Positions 1-6,830 are shown, counted from the first letter of the stretch. The stretch: DNA of 8,300 nucleotides from Lachnospiraceae bacterium (GCA_003484785.1 DNAD01000054.1:1-8300), one strand, 5' to 3'. Numbers and translations are program-made. Notes: generated by a model from the sequence alone, not told the origin.

Positions 1-55
1 TCTCTTCATCGTTTATAAATTCCTCTGCAATGAGAGATTTCATATCATATTTCAT
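1..55 (-). CDS. Partial gene start, probable HydG-like radical SAM maturase
   Basis: Only the first 18 codons are inside the window. They read MKYDMKSLIAEEFINDEE. The start is supported by a strong ribosome binding site, AGAGGAG on the minus strand (complement of 61-67), five bases before the ATG. From memory, HydG proteins, the tyrosine-cleaving radical SAM enzymes that make CO and cyanide for the [FeFe]-hydrogenase H-cluster, begin with a similar AEEFIN-D/H-EE segment, and this is the only basis for the name. The radical SAM CX3CX2C motif would lie beyond the window. The gene has the same orientation as the signalling pair to its right, but 101 bases packed with hairpins separate it from that pair, so it may be transcribed or processed separately. 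That a gene starts here is much more certain than its identity. Confidence 0.5.
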   Translation of the reverse strand, partial: MKYDMKSLIAEEFINDEE

Positions 56-69
56 TCTTTCTCCTCTCT

Positions 70-98
70 GCGCCAATTTGCTTCAGCAAATTGTGCGC
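70..98. repeat. Inverted repeat with TTCA loop, next to hydG-like RBS
   Basis: Arms 70-81 (GCGCCAATTTGC) and 86-98 (GCAAATTGTGCGC) form a 12 bp stem with one bulged base and a TTCA loop. On the minus strand the stem ends three bases before the AGAGGAG ribosome binding site of the gene at 1-55. It could therefore affect translation or mRNA stability. No U-run follows it in either direction, so it is not a standard intrinsic terminator. Confidence 0.7.
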
Positions 99-101
99 TT
101 A

Positions 102-123
102 GGTTCAAACTTTAGTTTGAACC
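102..123. repeat. Perfect 9 bp inverted repeat
   Basis: GGTTCAAAC (102-110) and GTTTGAACC (115-123) are perfectly complementary around a TTTA loop. The repeat abuts the next hairpin (124-150) without any spacer and lies three bases from the hairpin at 70-98. It is either an RNA stem-loop or a palindromic intergenic repeat; no terminator U-tract is present. Confidence 0.7.
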
Positions 124-150
124 GATCCGGTCCGCTTTTTGGACCGGATC
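124..150. repeat. Perfect 10 bp GC-rich hairpin downstream of the response regulator
   Basis: GATCCGGTCC (124-133) pairs perfectly with GGACCGGATC (141-150) around the loop GCTTTTT. It begins seven bases past the stop codon of the response regulator gene, the usual place for a transcription end signal. However, in the minus direction the stem is followed by GG and the next hairpin, not by a U-run. In the plus direction ATTTTATT follows, but no plus-strand gene ends here. It may stabilise the 3' end of the operon transcript or act as a weak or unconventional terminator. Confidence 0.6.
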
Positions 151-156
151 ATTTTA

Positions 157-915
157 TTAGCTCCTGTTGACCATGAAGAAATGCTCAAGCTTTTCCGTAA
201 GGCCTTTTTTATCTATGGTCTTAAGAAGATAATCCGCCGGCTTCAGCGCAAGTACCTTCATGATGCTCTCCTTATCGTTTTTTCCCGTCAGAAACATTAC
301 GGGAATATCCGCGGTCTGGGGCTCGGACTTTATCATTTCAAGAACCTGGGGGCCGTTTGTAACGGGCATCTCGTAATCCAGCAGTATCAGATCCGCGTGA
401 TTTCTGGCAAGCCAGGTTATGGCCTGCATGCCCGAGCCCGCCATGGACACCCGGTACTGTCCCTTAAGCCAGTCATATATCATTTTCATATATGACATGT
501 CATCATCTACTATGAGGATCCTCTTTCGTCTGGCAAAGGCCGCCTCCTCATCAAGAAATTCCGACACCTCCGAAAGGAGCTTTTCCATCACAAGGGGCCG
601 TTCAAGAAACTGCAGGATGCACTCGGCAGGCAGATACTGTTCTACGGTCTTAAATTCCGCATCCTTACCGATAACAAGCACCTTTCTGTCCTCTCCCAGA
701 CACTTATCCTTAAGATACACCAGGGTTTCAGCCATCTCCTCAACCCCGTCGTTGGTATAAAGGATCACAAGAGGGATATCCCCCAGCGTTTTCTCTATTT
801 CCCTGATCCCGGGCAGGGAAAATACGGATCCTACCCCCTCGTTCTTAAGCTTCATTTCAAGACCTTTTACCGTAAAGGTCTCCGCCCCGCCTATTATCAA
901 AACCTTTTTTTCCAT
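157..915 (-). CDS. Pseudo-receiver / receiver double-domain response regulator, no output domain
   Basis: This 252-residue cytosolic protein has two CheY-like folds in tandem. The C-terminal one (about residues 131-250) is an intact receiver: acidic pocket D137-D139 in ILIVDDD, phosphoacceptor D180 in LILLDYEMP, T210 in MFLTG, and K232 in YLLKT, where the usual Pro after Lys is replaced by Thr. The N-terminal one (about 1-122) keeps the hydrophobic strand pattern but has lost the active site. GGAE replaces the acidic pair, Tyr53 sits at the phosphoacceptor position, and R106-P107 stands at the usual Lys-Pro. There is no DNA-binding, GGDEF, EAL or methylesterase output domain. The gene follows the giant hybrid kinase by 16 bases, with GGAG eight bases before the ATG, so the two are almost certainly co-transcribed. 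A role as phosphate sink, relay partner of the kinase's Hpt domain, or protein-binding adaptor is inferred. Confidence 0.85.
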   Translation of the reverse strand: MEKKVLIIGGAETFTVKGLEMKLKNEGVGSVFSLPGIREIEKTLGDIPLVILYTNDGVEEMAETLVYLKDKCLGEDRKVLVIGKDAEFKTVEQYLPAECILQFLERPLVMEKLLSEVSEFLDEEAAFARRKRILIVDDDMSYMKMIYDWLKGQYRVSMAGSGMQAITWLARNHADLILLDYEMPVTNGPQVLEMIKSEPQTADIPVMFLTGKNDKESIMKVLALKPADYLLKTIDKKGLTEKLEHFFMVNRS

Positions 916-931
916 AACATCCGCTCCATCT

Positions 932-3900
932 TTATATTTCAGGGCTCCGTCTCTCTTCTATCACGCCTTTGATCCCCTCCCAGTCAAGCTTTGAAAGAAG
1001 TGAGCGCATCTTATCAAAGCATTCCCTGTCCCTTTCCTCAAGCCTGTAATCCTTAAGGGAATCCAGCACCATATTAACCAGCTCATAATCCATTGCATCA
1101 CAGAATTCCGTTATGGCCTGATATGCATCCTCCACAGTTTCCTTCGAAGCTTCGGGAAGCTCCTCCTTAGCCACAGGTTGTGCGAGCCGTGACAGTATAC
1201 CGCTATAGTCCCGGAAGCTTTCAAGCAGCGCCCCGGTATCCCGTCTGATAGTATCGATATCTCCCGAGTCGCCTGCCGCCTCAAGAGCCGCGGCCTTCCC
1301 GGAAAGCTCCTCTGCCCCCACTATACGGGCCGACGACTTGAGCGCGTGTACCTTGATGGTATAGTTTTCCCAGTCTTCGTTGTCATAGTAGCCCTGTATC
1401 TCATCGGCCTTATCTGTTATCGTGGAATAGAAGTCCGTCAGAACGGACAGATACCCTTCTTCTGATCCGCAGTTCTTGATCCCCGCCTCAGGATCAAGAG
1501 CCTTACTCTCCCACAGCCATTCAGGCAGCTTTACATCCTCCTCCTCATCCTCTTTTTCCGAAATGCAGGGGGTATTAAAGGAGGCGTTCTCCTGCCTGCT
1601 CCTCTTTGCTTCCATGAGAAGCTTTTCAATATAGAGAGCAGCCGCGCTTTTTCTGTAGCCTTCCTCGTTCATGAGATAATCCTTATCCTCATCGATAAGG
1701 CTTATCATATGATCCGCAATAACGGGATCGAACTGGCTGCCCCTGCATCTTACAAATTCGGCCCTCACATTTTCCTGAGGGCGAAGGCTTGTATAGGAGC
1801 GGTTTGAGGTCATGGCGTCATAGCTGTCCGCAACACAGATTATCCTTGCCGCAAGAGGGATATCCTCGCCGGCCTTCCCGTCCGGGTATCCCGAGCCGTC
1901 ATATTTCTCATGGTGCCATCTGGCTCCCGTTGCAAGCTCCGGCAGCTCGGTTATGGTCTTAAGTATATCATATCCGGTCACAGTATGCTGTTTTATCCTG
2001 GCAAATTCCGCGTCGGTAAGCTTTCCGGGCTTGTTGATTATCTCCTCCGCAACCCCTATCTTTCCCACGTCATGAAGCAGTCCCATGGCATATATGTCTT
2101 CCTGCTCCTTTATGGTCATTCCCATCCTGTCCGCAAGGAGAGTTGCGTATCCCGCCACCCGTTCGGAATGTCCCCTTGTATAATGATCCTTGGCATCAAC
2201 CGTCTGCGAGAGAGCCAGCATAACCTCCTGAGTAAGATGGTCGGCCCTTATGGTCTGTCTTGCCACCTCATCCGAAAGCTTCTGCTGAAGGTGTGAAAGC
2301 TCTATCGTATGCCTTACTCTCTGTTTTAAGACCTGGGCAACAAAGGGCTTTCTTACATAATCCCAGGCTCCTGCCCTGAAGCCCTCAACCTCCGTCTCCC
2401 CGTTTTCATCGCCGGTAAGGAAAATAACCGGTGTTTTTACTGTCTGCGGAAGCTCCTTCAGCCTCTCAATGACCTCAAACCCGCTCATACCCGGCATTTT
2501 TACGTCCAGAAGTATCAGATCGGCCCTGTTGTTTCCAAGATATTTAAGGGCAGTCTCTCCGTCCTTAAAGCATTTCAGTCTGCAGGTGTCGGAAAGAATG
2601 CTTTTTGCCACCTCGTGTATCACCGACTCATCGTCGATAAGGACTACCCTGTTTGCGGTCTCCTGATCGAAATTACCGGAATCTCTTACTTCTCCTTCCA
2701 TATTATCATCCGAAGAAAGCCTTACCTTCTCCTTCGGAAGATACCTTATGAGCATTTCCTCAAGCTTGTTGGAGTCGATGGGCTTGGTGAGATAGTCCGT
2801 AAAGCCGTGGAGCAGGTATTCCTCCCTTGCCCCCGACACCGCGTTTGCGGTAAGCGAGATCACCGGGGCATCCTTGCTTTTGTTATCCTCAAGCTCCTTC
2901 ATCAGCTCAAAGCACTCTATCCCGTCCATGTGGGGCATACGATGATCCAGGAAGATTATATCATACCGGTTTTCCTTTACTGCTTTAAGAGCCTCCTCTC
3001 CGCTTTCGAGAGTATCTACGCTTATCCGGGTCTTTTTCAGGAGATTTTTCATTACGTCGAGGTTCATCTTCGTATCATCCACGACCAGAATGTGTGCAGT
3101 CGGCGCCGTAAACCTCTCCCGGTACTTCCTGCGTGCTGCGGAATGCTTCGTAAACCTGTCATTCAGTTCACCCACGGGCTCGTCCCTTACTATGCCCTGA
3201 AGGAGGCTGAAGGAGAAGGTCGAGCCCTTTCCATAGGTACTTTCCACCTTAAGCTCGGAATCCATCAGCGAAAGAAGCTGCCTTGTTATGGTAAGCCCCA
3301 GCCCTGTTCCCTCTATGGTCCTGTTTCTTTCCTCATCCACCCTCTTAAAGGCGGTATAGAGCTTCTTGATATCCTCCTTTTTAATCCCTATCCCCGTATC
3401 GATCACCGATACCTCCAGGATAACGGGATTTGTCAGGCACATCCTTCCGTGAAACTCACAGGAGACGTCCTTATCTTTCTCACAGCAGCCCTTCCGCCTG
3501 CTTCTTACCTTCAGGGTAACGCTGCCCTTCTCGGTATACTTGACCGCATTGGTAAGGATGTTGGTTATTATCTGCTTTAGCCTTATCTCATCACCGTAAA
3601 GGATCGAGGGAGTCTGCGGATCCAGATCGAGCTTAAGCTCAAGCCCCTTGTCCGCGGCCCTGACCCTTATCACATTATAGAGATCATTTATAACAGAGGC
3701 AAATTCATACTCAACGGGGATGATATCCATCCTGCCCGCCTCTATCTTGGAAAAATCCAGCACATCGTTAACAATGCCCAGAAGGCTGTTCCCGGCGGAT
3801 CTTATATCCTCCGCGTATCCGACGACATTGTCTTCATTGCTCTCCCTAAGGATCATCTCATCCATGCCCAGGATCGCATTTATGGGTGTCCGTATCTCAT

Positions 3901-5284
3901 GGGACATTCCGGAAAGGAAGGCAGACTTTGCCCGGTTGGCGGCATTGGCCTGTGCCACTGTCTCTTCAAGCTGGGCGGTCATCTTGCTCATGAAAACGGA
4001 CATTCTTTCCGCAAGAGGGATGAAATTTACCTTATGATCGCAGCACTTATCCGGCTTTTCCATCACCATGCCCTCTGCTATACGGCCCTCTCGCATTCCC
4101 ACGGCCACATGAGCGCTGTTTAACACTCCTCCCCGGCCGTTCTGATAGAAAAGCTCACTGGCCCCGTGAAGCAGCACATAATCCCCGTTTTTCTTTTTAA
4201 AACCCTCCCATTCAAGCTTTGCCTCCTCCCGAAGGAGGTTGTATCTGTTCCCGCAGAGCACCATAAAGAGCGCCTGAGGCGCAAACTGCGACATACTGTT
4301 AAAGGAATCTTCAACAGCGCCCAGAACCTCGTCATGGGTAGCGAAGGAAAAACGCACCTTTTCATCCTCATCAAGCTTTACGCTGAAATAAAGCTCTCCG
4401 TTATCTCCGTAATCAAAGGGGATCAGGCAGATATCCATTTCATTTCTCCTGACCATGAGGGGAAATTCACAGATATTCCTGATAAAATACTGATCCGGAA
4501 CGACTCCCAGGTATTCCTTATACAGATCGGCGGCCACCATTCCGTCTATCTCCGTAAGGGCAGTCTCCGCATACCTTCCTTTCTGACCCTTTACTATAGA
4601 CATCTCCTTTCCGATGGGATGCCAGCCAAGGGCATAATTAAGCTTTACCTCAAGTTCATTCCCGGAAAATATCACGCAAACAAAGCCGTCCTTAAGAAAG
4701 TCCTCCCCCACAGCAAACTGATTACTGTAATATTTCTCCAGCTTCTTAAAGAAGCCGAAGGAGTAACCTCTCTCATCCTGAAATATCTGGGGGATCTCCT
4801 TTGTGCTCACGGTCCCGAAGATCCCAAGCTCTTCTCTTCCCTCGGATATTTCCTCCATAAACCTGGTCGTGTTGAGCGCCATGTTAAGCACTATAAGCTC
4901 CACTGCCCTGGCGTCGGGAAGCTGATCGAGCCTTTCCTTCATGCTCCTTATCGCCATATCCTCCTCACCCGGTACACAGGGCAGCATGACCACATCTATC
5001 CCGGCCTTTTCGGTCACTATGAGATTCATTCTCATTCCCTTCGCGTTCGGCCCCACATCCGCCAGCGCAAACAGGGATATCCCGATGACCTTCACTTTCG
5101 GAAGACACCTTTTAAGCTCTGCCGCCAGCTTCTTTACAACACTCTCGGGATAACCGTTTGAATACAGCGTGATGAGCGCATCCTTATGCGGCGTTTCCTC
5201 AAGTATCTGTTTTATCTCGGCCAGAGCGTCGACTCCCGGAAACGGCGTCCTGAACATATTTAATATATAATTTTTCTGAATCAT
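932..5284 (-). CDS. FIST-sensor hybrid histidine kinase with two REC, HD-GYP and Hpt domains
   Basis: This 1450-residue protein has no transmembrane segment and should be cytosolic. Domains in order (Met at 5284 = 1): FIST_N and FIST_C sensor (about 5-400, with EIDGMVAADLYKEYLG near 245-260); a linker helix (about 420-455); HisKA with phosphoacceptor His462 in MSHEIRTP; HATPase with Asn579, DTGIGI (629-634) and GTGLGL (659-664); REC1 with D736/D737, D780, T812 and K834; REC2 with D884/D885, D927, T957 and K979; HD-GYP (about 1020-1200) with H1071-D1072 and HHEKYDGSGYP (1124-1134), all metal-ligand motifs intact; an acidic linker; Hpt with His1313 in HALKSS; and a helical tail. The expected activities are autophosphorylation, internal His-Asp-His relay and c-di-GMP hydrolysis; FIST is thought to bind small ligands such as amino acids. 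The frame is open to a TTG at 5374 (30 more residues), but the ATG at 5284 has AAGGAAGG just upstream and a normal FIST start. A cysteine-rich insertion interrupts the ATPase domain. Confidence 0.93.
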   Translation of the reverse strand: MIQKNYILNMFRTPFPGVDALAEIKQILEETPHKDALITLYSNGYPESVVKKLAAELKRCLPKVKVIGISLFALADVGPNAKGMRMNLIVTEKAGIDVVMLPCVPGEEDMAIRSMKERLDQLPDARAVELIVLNMALNTTRFMEEISEGREELGIFGTVSTKEIPQIFQDERGYSFGFFKKLEKYYSNQFAVGEDFLKDGFVCVIFSGNELEVKLNYALGWHPIGKEMSIVKGQKGRYAETALTEIDGMVAADLYKEYLGVVPDQYFIRNICEFPLMVRRNEMDICLIPFDYGDNGELYFSVKLDEDEKVRFSFATHDEVLGAVEDSFNSMSQFAPQALFMVLCGNRYNLLREEAKLEWEGFKKKNGDYVLLHGASELFYQNGRGGVLNSAHVAVGMREGRIAEGMVMEKPDKCCDHKVNFIPLAERMSVFMSKMTAQLEETVAQANAANRAKSAFLSGMSHEIRTPINAILGMDEMILRESNEDNVVGYAEDIRSAGNSLLGIVNDVLDFSKIEAGRMDIIPVEYEFASVINDLYNVIRVRAADKGLELKLDLDPQTPSILYGDEIRLKQIITNILTNAVKYTEKGSVTLKVRSRRKGCCEKDKDVSCEFHGRMCLTNPVILEVSVIDTGIGIKKEDIKKLYTAFKRVDEERNRTIEGTGLGLTITRQLLSLMDSELKVESTYGKGSTFSFSLLQGIVRDEPVGELNDRFTKHSAARRKYRERFTAPTAHILVVDDTKMNLDVMKNLLKKTRISVDTLESGEEALKAVKENRYDIIFLDHRMPHMDGIECFELMKELEDNKSKDAPVISLTANAVSGAREEYLLHGFTDYLTKPIDSNKLEEMLIRYLPKEKVRLSSDDNMEGEVRDSGNFDQETANRVVLIDDESVIHEVAKSILSDTCRLKCFKDGETALKYLGNNRADLILLDVKMPGMSGFEVIERLKELPQTVKTPVIFLTGDENGETEVEGFRAGAWDYVRKPFVAQVLKQRVRHTIELSHLQQKLSDEVARQTIRADHLTQEVMLALSQTVDAKDHYTRGHSERVAGYATLLADRMGMTIKEQEDIYAMGLLHDVGKIGVAEEIINKPGKLTDAEFARIKQHTVTGYDILKTITELPELATGARWHHEKYDGSGYPDGKAGEDIPLAARIICVADSYDAMTSNRSYTSLRPQENVRAEFVRCRGSQFDPVIADHMISLIDEDKDYLMNEEGYRKSAAALYIEKLLMEAKRSRQENASFNTPCISEKEDEEEDVKLPEWLWESKALDPEAGIKNCGSEEGYLSVLTDFYSTITDKADEIQGYYDNEDWENYTIKVHALKSSARIVGAEELSGKAAALEAAGDSGDIDTIRRDTGALLESFRDYSGILSRLAQPVAKEELPEASKETVEDAYQAITEFCDAMDYELVNMVLDSLKDYRLEERDRECFDKMRSLLSKLDWEGIKGVIEERRSPEI

Positions 5285-5391
5285 ATCCTTCCTTTCCGCC
5301 GAGAATACGTAAAAGTTATTTCTCAACAGATCCTTACCCCGGAATAACAGGCGATCACATGACATTTCATCCAACGGTGAACTGTTACATA

Positions 5392-5420
5392 AGGATACAA
5401 AAATATCCCGTAAAATTCAA
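5392..5420 (-). promoter_or_regulatory. Possible promoter of the hybrid kinase operon
   Basis: On the minus strand TTGAAT (complement of 5415-5420) and TATCCT (complement of 5392-5397) are separated by exactly 17 bases, each matching four of six sigma-A consensus positions. Transcription from here would begin near 5385 and give a leader of about 100 bases before the ATG at 5284. The match is modest, so this is a candidate only. Confidence 0.4.
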
Positions 5421-5439
5421 GTGGTGTGGACTTTTACGG
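5408..5439. promoter_or_regulatory. Inverted repeat between divergent promoters, candidate operator
   Basis: CCGTAAAA (5408-5415) and TTTTACGG (5432-5439) are perfect 8-base inverted arms separated by 16 bases, a centre-to-centre distance of 24 bases. One arm touches the -35 element of the minus-strand promoter and the other ends six bases before the -35 element of the plus-strand promoter. This position suits a regulator that acts on both directions. The 9-mer CGTAAAAGT also recurs at 5308-5316 in opposite orientation to the copy at 5430-5438. The cognate regulator is unknown. Confidence 0.4.
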
Positions 5440-5445
5440 AAATAA

Positions 5446-5474
5446 TTGATACAATTTCATTACGAAAATATAGT
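5446..5474 (+). promoter_or_regulatory. Sigma-A type promoter for the small ORF and cysteine desulfurase-like gene
   Basis: TTGATA (5446-5451), a 17-base spacer and TATAGT (5469-5474) match five of six consensus positions in each hexamer. The predicted start of transcription is near 5481, giving a leader of about 25 bases before the ATG at 5507. This is the best promoter in the window. Confidence 0.7.
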
Positions 5475-5506
5475 CATTCACACATGTTCCCGGCAGGAGG
5501 AAAAAT

Positions 5507-5638
5507 ATGGAAAAGCTCTTCGGCATCCTTTCATACGTTGTCTGCAAGCTGTTTTCGGGAAAGAAAAAAGAGATAACCCCGGCACTCAAGGTTGTGGCGG
5601 TTCTGTTCATAATAAAAATCATCGTGAGTGCGCTATGA
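5507..5638 (+). CDS. Small hydrophobic protein (43 residues), translationally coupled to downstream gene
   Basis: An ATG at 5507 is preceded by CAGGAGG (5494-5500) at six-base spacing and by the strong promoter at 5446-5474. The frame runs to TGA at 5636-5638, which overlaps the ATG of the next gene as ATGA. The peptide starts MEKLFGILSYVVCKLFSG, continues with a basic KKK patch, and ends in a hydrophobic stretch (about residues 26-43, ALKVVAVLFIIKIIVSAL). That stretch is long enough for one membrane segment, with the basic part on the cytoplasmic side. There is one Cys (C13). I recognise no family. Good initiation signals, the coupling overlap and position as first gene of the transcript argue that it is real. 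It could be a small membrane protein that partners with or anchors the PLP enzyme, or chiefly a leader that sets the translation of that gene. Confidence 0.65.
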   Translation: MEKLFGILSYVVCKLFSGKKKEITPALKVVAVLFIIKIIVSAL

Positions 5639-6777
5639 TCTATCTTGACAGCGCAGCTACCTCTCTCTACAGACCCCCGCAGGTAAAGGAAGCCGTTCTT
5701 AAGGCTCTCGGTACCCTCACAAACAGCTCCCGAGGAAGCTATGAGAGCGCTCTTGATTCCTCCCGGATGATCTATAACGCCAGGGTAAGGCTTGCGGAGT
5801 TCTTTAACTGCAAAAGGCCCGACCACGTGATATTTACAAGCGGAGTCACAGAAGCCCTCAATACCGCCCTTTACGGCCTGCTTGAGCGCGGCGATCACGT
5901 GATCTCCACAGATCTTGAGCATAATTCGGTCCTTCGTCCGCTGTATCAGCTTGAAGCCACGCGTGGTGTCAATGTCGATTTCGTCCCCGCGGATAAGCAG
6001 GGGCTTTTGGATATCGGGGATTTTGAACGCCTTATGAGACCGGAAACAAAGCTGGTGGTGTGCACACACGCTTCAAATCTCACAGGAAATGTCCTTGATA
6101 TCGGACACATTTCCGAAATTGTTCATGCTCACAAGGCGCTTCTCGTGGTAGATACCGCCCAGACCGCAGGTTCCCATGATATAGACATGCAAAAGCTCGG
6201 AGCAGATGTGCTTTGCTTTACTGGACATAAGGGGCTTATGGGCCCCCAGGGCACAGGCGGCCTCTGCATAAAAGAGGGGATCGACATAAAGCCCTTAAAG
6301 GCAGGAGGCACCGGCGTTCAGACCTACAGCCGCTTCCAGCCCTCCGATTACCCCGTCCGTCTGGAGGCCGGTACCTTAAACGGCCACGGTATTGCAGGGC
6401 TCAGTGCCGGAGTTGAATATATACAGCAGACAGGCCTCAGGAATATCGGCGAAAGGATCCGAAACCTTACCATGCTATTTTACAAAGAAGCCGCCTTAAT
6501 ACCCGGGATCCGGATATACGGCGACTTTTCGAAAGACCACGCCGGTATTGTTGCCTTAAACATTAAAGATGCGGACTCCGGTGAGGTATCTGATATTCTT
6601 TCCGATGAATTTGACACAGCCACCCGTTCGGGAGCCCACTGCGCCCCGCGAATGCACGAGGCTCTTGGAACAAAGGCTCAGGGAGCGGTACGCTTCAGCT
6701 TTTCATATTTTAACACCGAGGCTCAGATCAGGGAGGCGGTAAGAGCTCTTAAGATCATCGCAAAACGGATGGTATGA
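5635..6777 (+). CDS. Cysteine desulfurase-like class V aminotransferase (EF2568 type)
   Basis: This 380-residue PLP enzyme is related to SufS/CsdA, which remove sulfur (or selenium) from cysteine (or selenocysteine) as an enzyme-bound persulfide. Visible motifs are the N-terminal YLDSAATS, His96 in DLEHNS (stacks on PLP), Asp174 in VVDTAQTAG (binds the pyridine nitrogen), the PLP lysine Lys199 in FTGHKG, and the acceptor cysteine Cys336 in RSGAHCAP, corresponding to the RTGHHC loop of SufS. Length and motifs fit the family known as TIGR01977 (am_tr_V_EF2568), whose founder lies near selenium-dependent molybdenum hydroxylase genes in Enterococcus. The frame is open upstream to 5446, but the first ATG, at 5635, starts directly at the conserved N-terminus and overlaps the small ORF. 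No sufU, iscU or sufBCD is adjacent, so a housekeeping Fe-S role is less likely than service to the molybdenum enzyme encoded convergently. That assignment is inferred from context. Confidence 0.9.
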   Translation: MIYLDSAATSLYRPPQVKEAVLKALGTLTNSSRGSYESALDSSRMIYNARVRLAEFFNCKRPDHVIFTSGVTEALNTALYGLLERGDHVISTDLEHNSVLRPLYQLEATRGVNVDFVPADKQGLLDIGDFERLMRPETKLVVCTHASNLTGNVLDIGHISEIVHAHKALLVVDTAQTAGSHDIDMQKLGADVLCFTGHKGLMGPQGTGGLCIKEGIDIKPLKAGGTGVQTYSRFQPSDYPVRLEAGTLNGHGIAGLSAGVEYIQQTGLRNIGERIRNLTMLFYKEAALIPGIRIYGDFSKDHAGIVALNIKDADSGEVSDILSDEFDTATRSGAHCAPRMHEALGTKAQGAVRFSFSYFNTEAQIREAVRALKIIAKRMV

Positions 6778-6795
6778 AAAAGTTTTCCGGGGAAA

Positions 6796-6830
6796 GATCG
6801 ATCCGGACAGCGCTTCCTTAGAAATCGATC
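6796..6830. repeat. Weak inverted repeat at the convergent gene junction
   Basis: GATCGAT (6796-6802) and ATCGATC (6824-6830) are 7-base inverted arms. Flanking GGAAA (6791-6795) and TTTCC (6834-6838) could extend the stem across a three-base bulge. It spans the 40-base gap between two convergent genes and enters the last codons of xdhC. Neither side has a clear U-run, so a role as bidirectional terminator is only possible. Confidence 0.3.

Noticed and set aside
124..150. Standard Rho-independent terminator for the signalling operon
   Set aside because: The stem is strong and well placed, but in the direction of transcription it is followed by GGTTCAAAC and not by a U-run, so it is reported as a hairpin of uncertain function.
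2615..5161. Long plus-strand open frames (321 residues at 2615-3580 and 331 residues at 4166-5161) opposite the hybrid kinase gene
   Set aside because: They are antisense to well-conserved kinase domains, have no ribosome binding site or recognisable motif, and are rich in the His, Leu, Arg and Pro typical of reversed codons. They are shadows of the real gene.
5285..5374. 30-residue N-terminal extension of the hybrid kinase from a TTG at 5374 (or ATG at 5365)
   Set aside because: No ribosome binding site precedes either codon, while AAGGAAGG lies directly before the ATG at 5284, where the FIST-like sequence begins. The extension cannot be fully excluded without homologues.
5446..5634. 63-residue N-terminal extension of the cysteine desulfurase-like protein
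   Set aside because: It would start in the -35 element of the promoter, before any transcript. The conserved family N-terminus begins at the ATG at 5635, and the same bases encode the better-supported small ORF in another frame.
5434..6069. Minus-strand open frame of 211 residues opposite the cysteine desulfurase-like gene
   Set aside because: It lies antisense to a conserved PLP enzyme, covers the promoter region and small ORF as well, and shows no family features.
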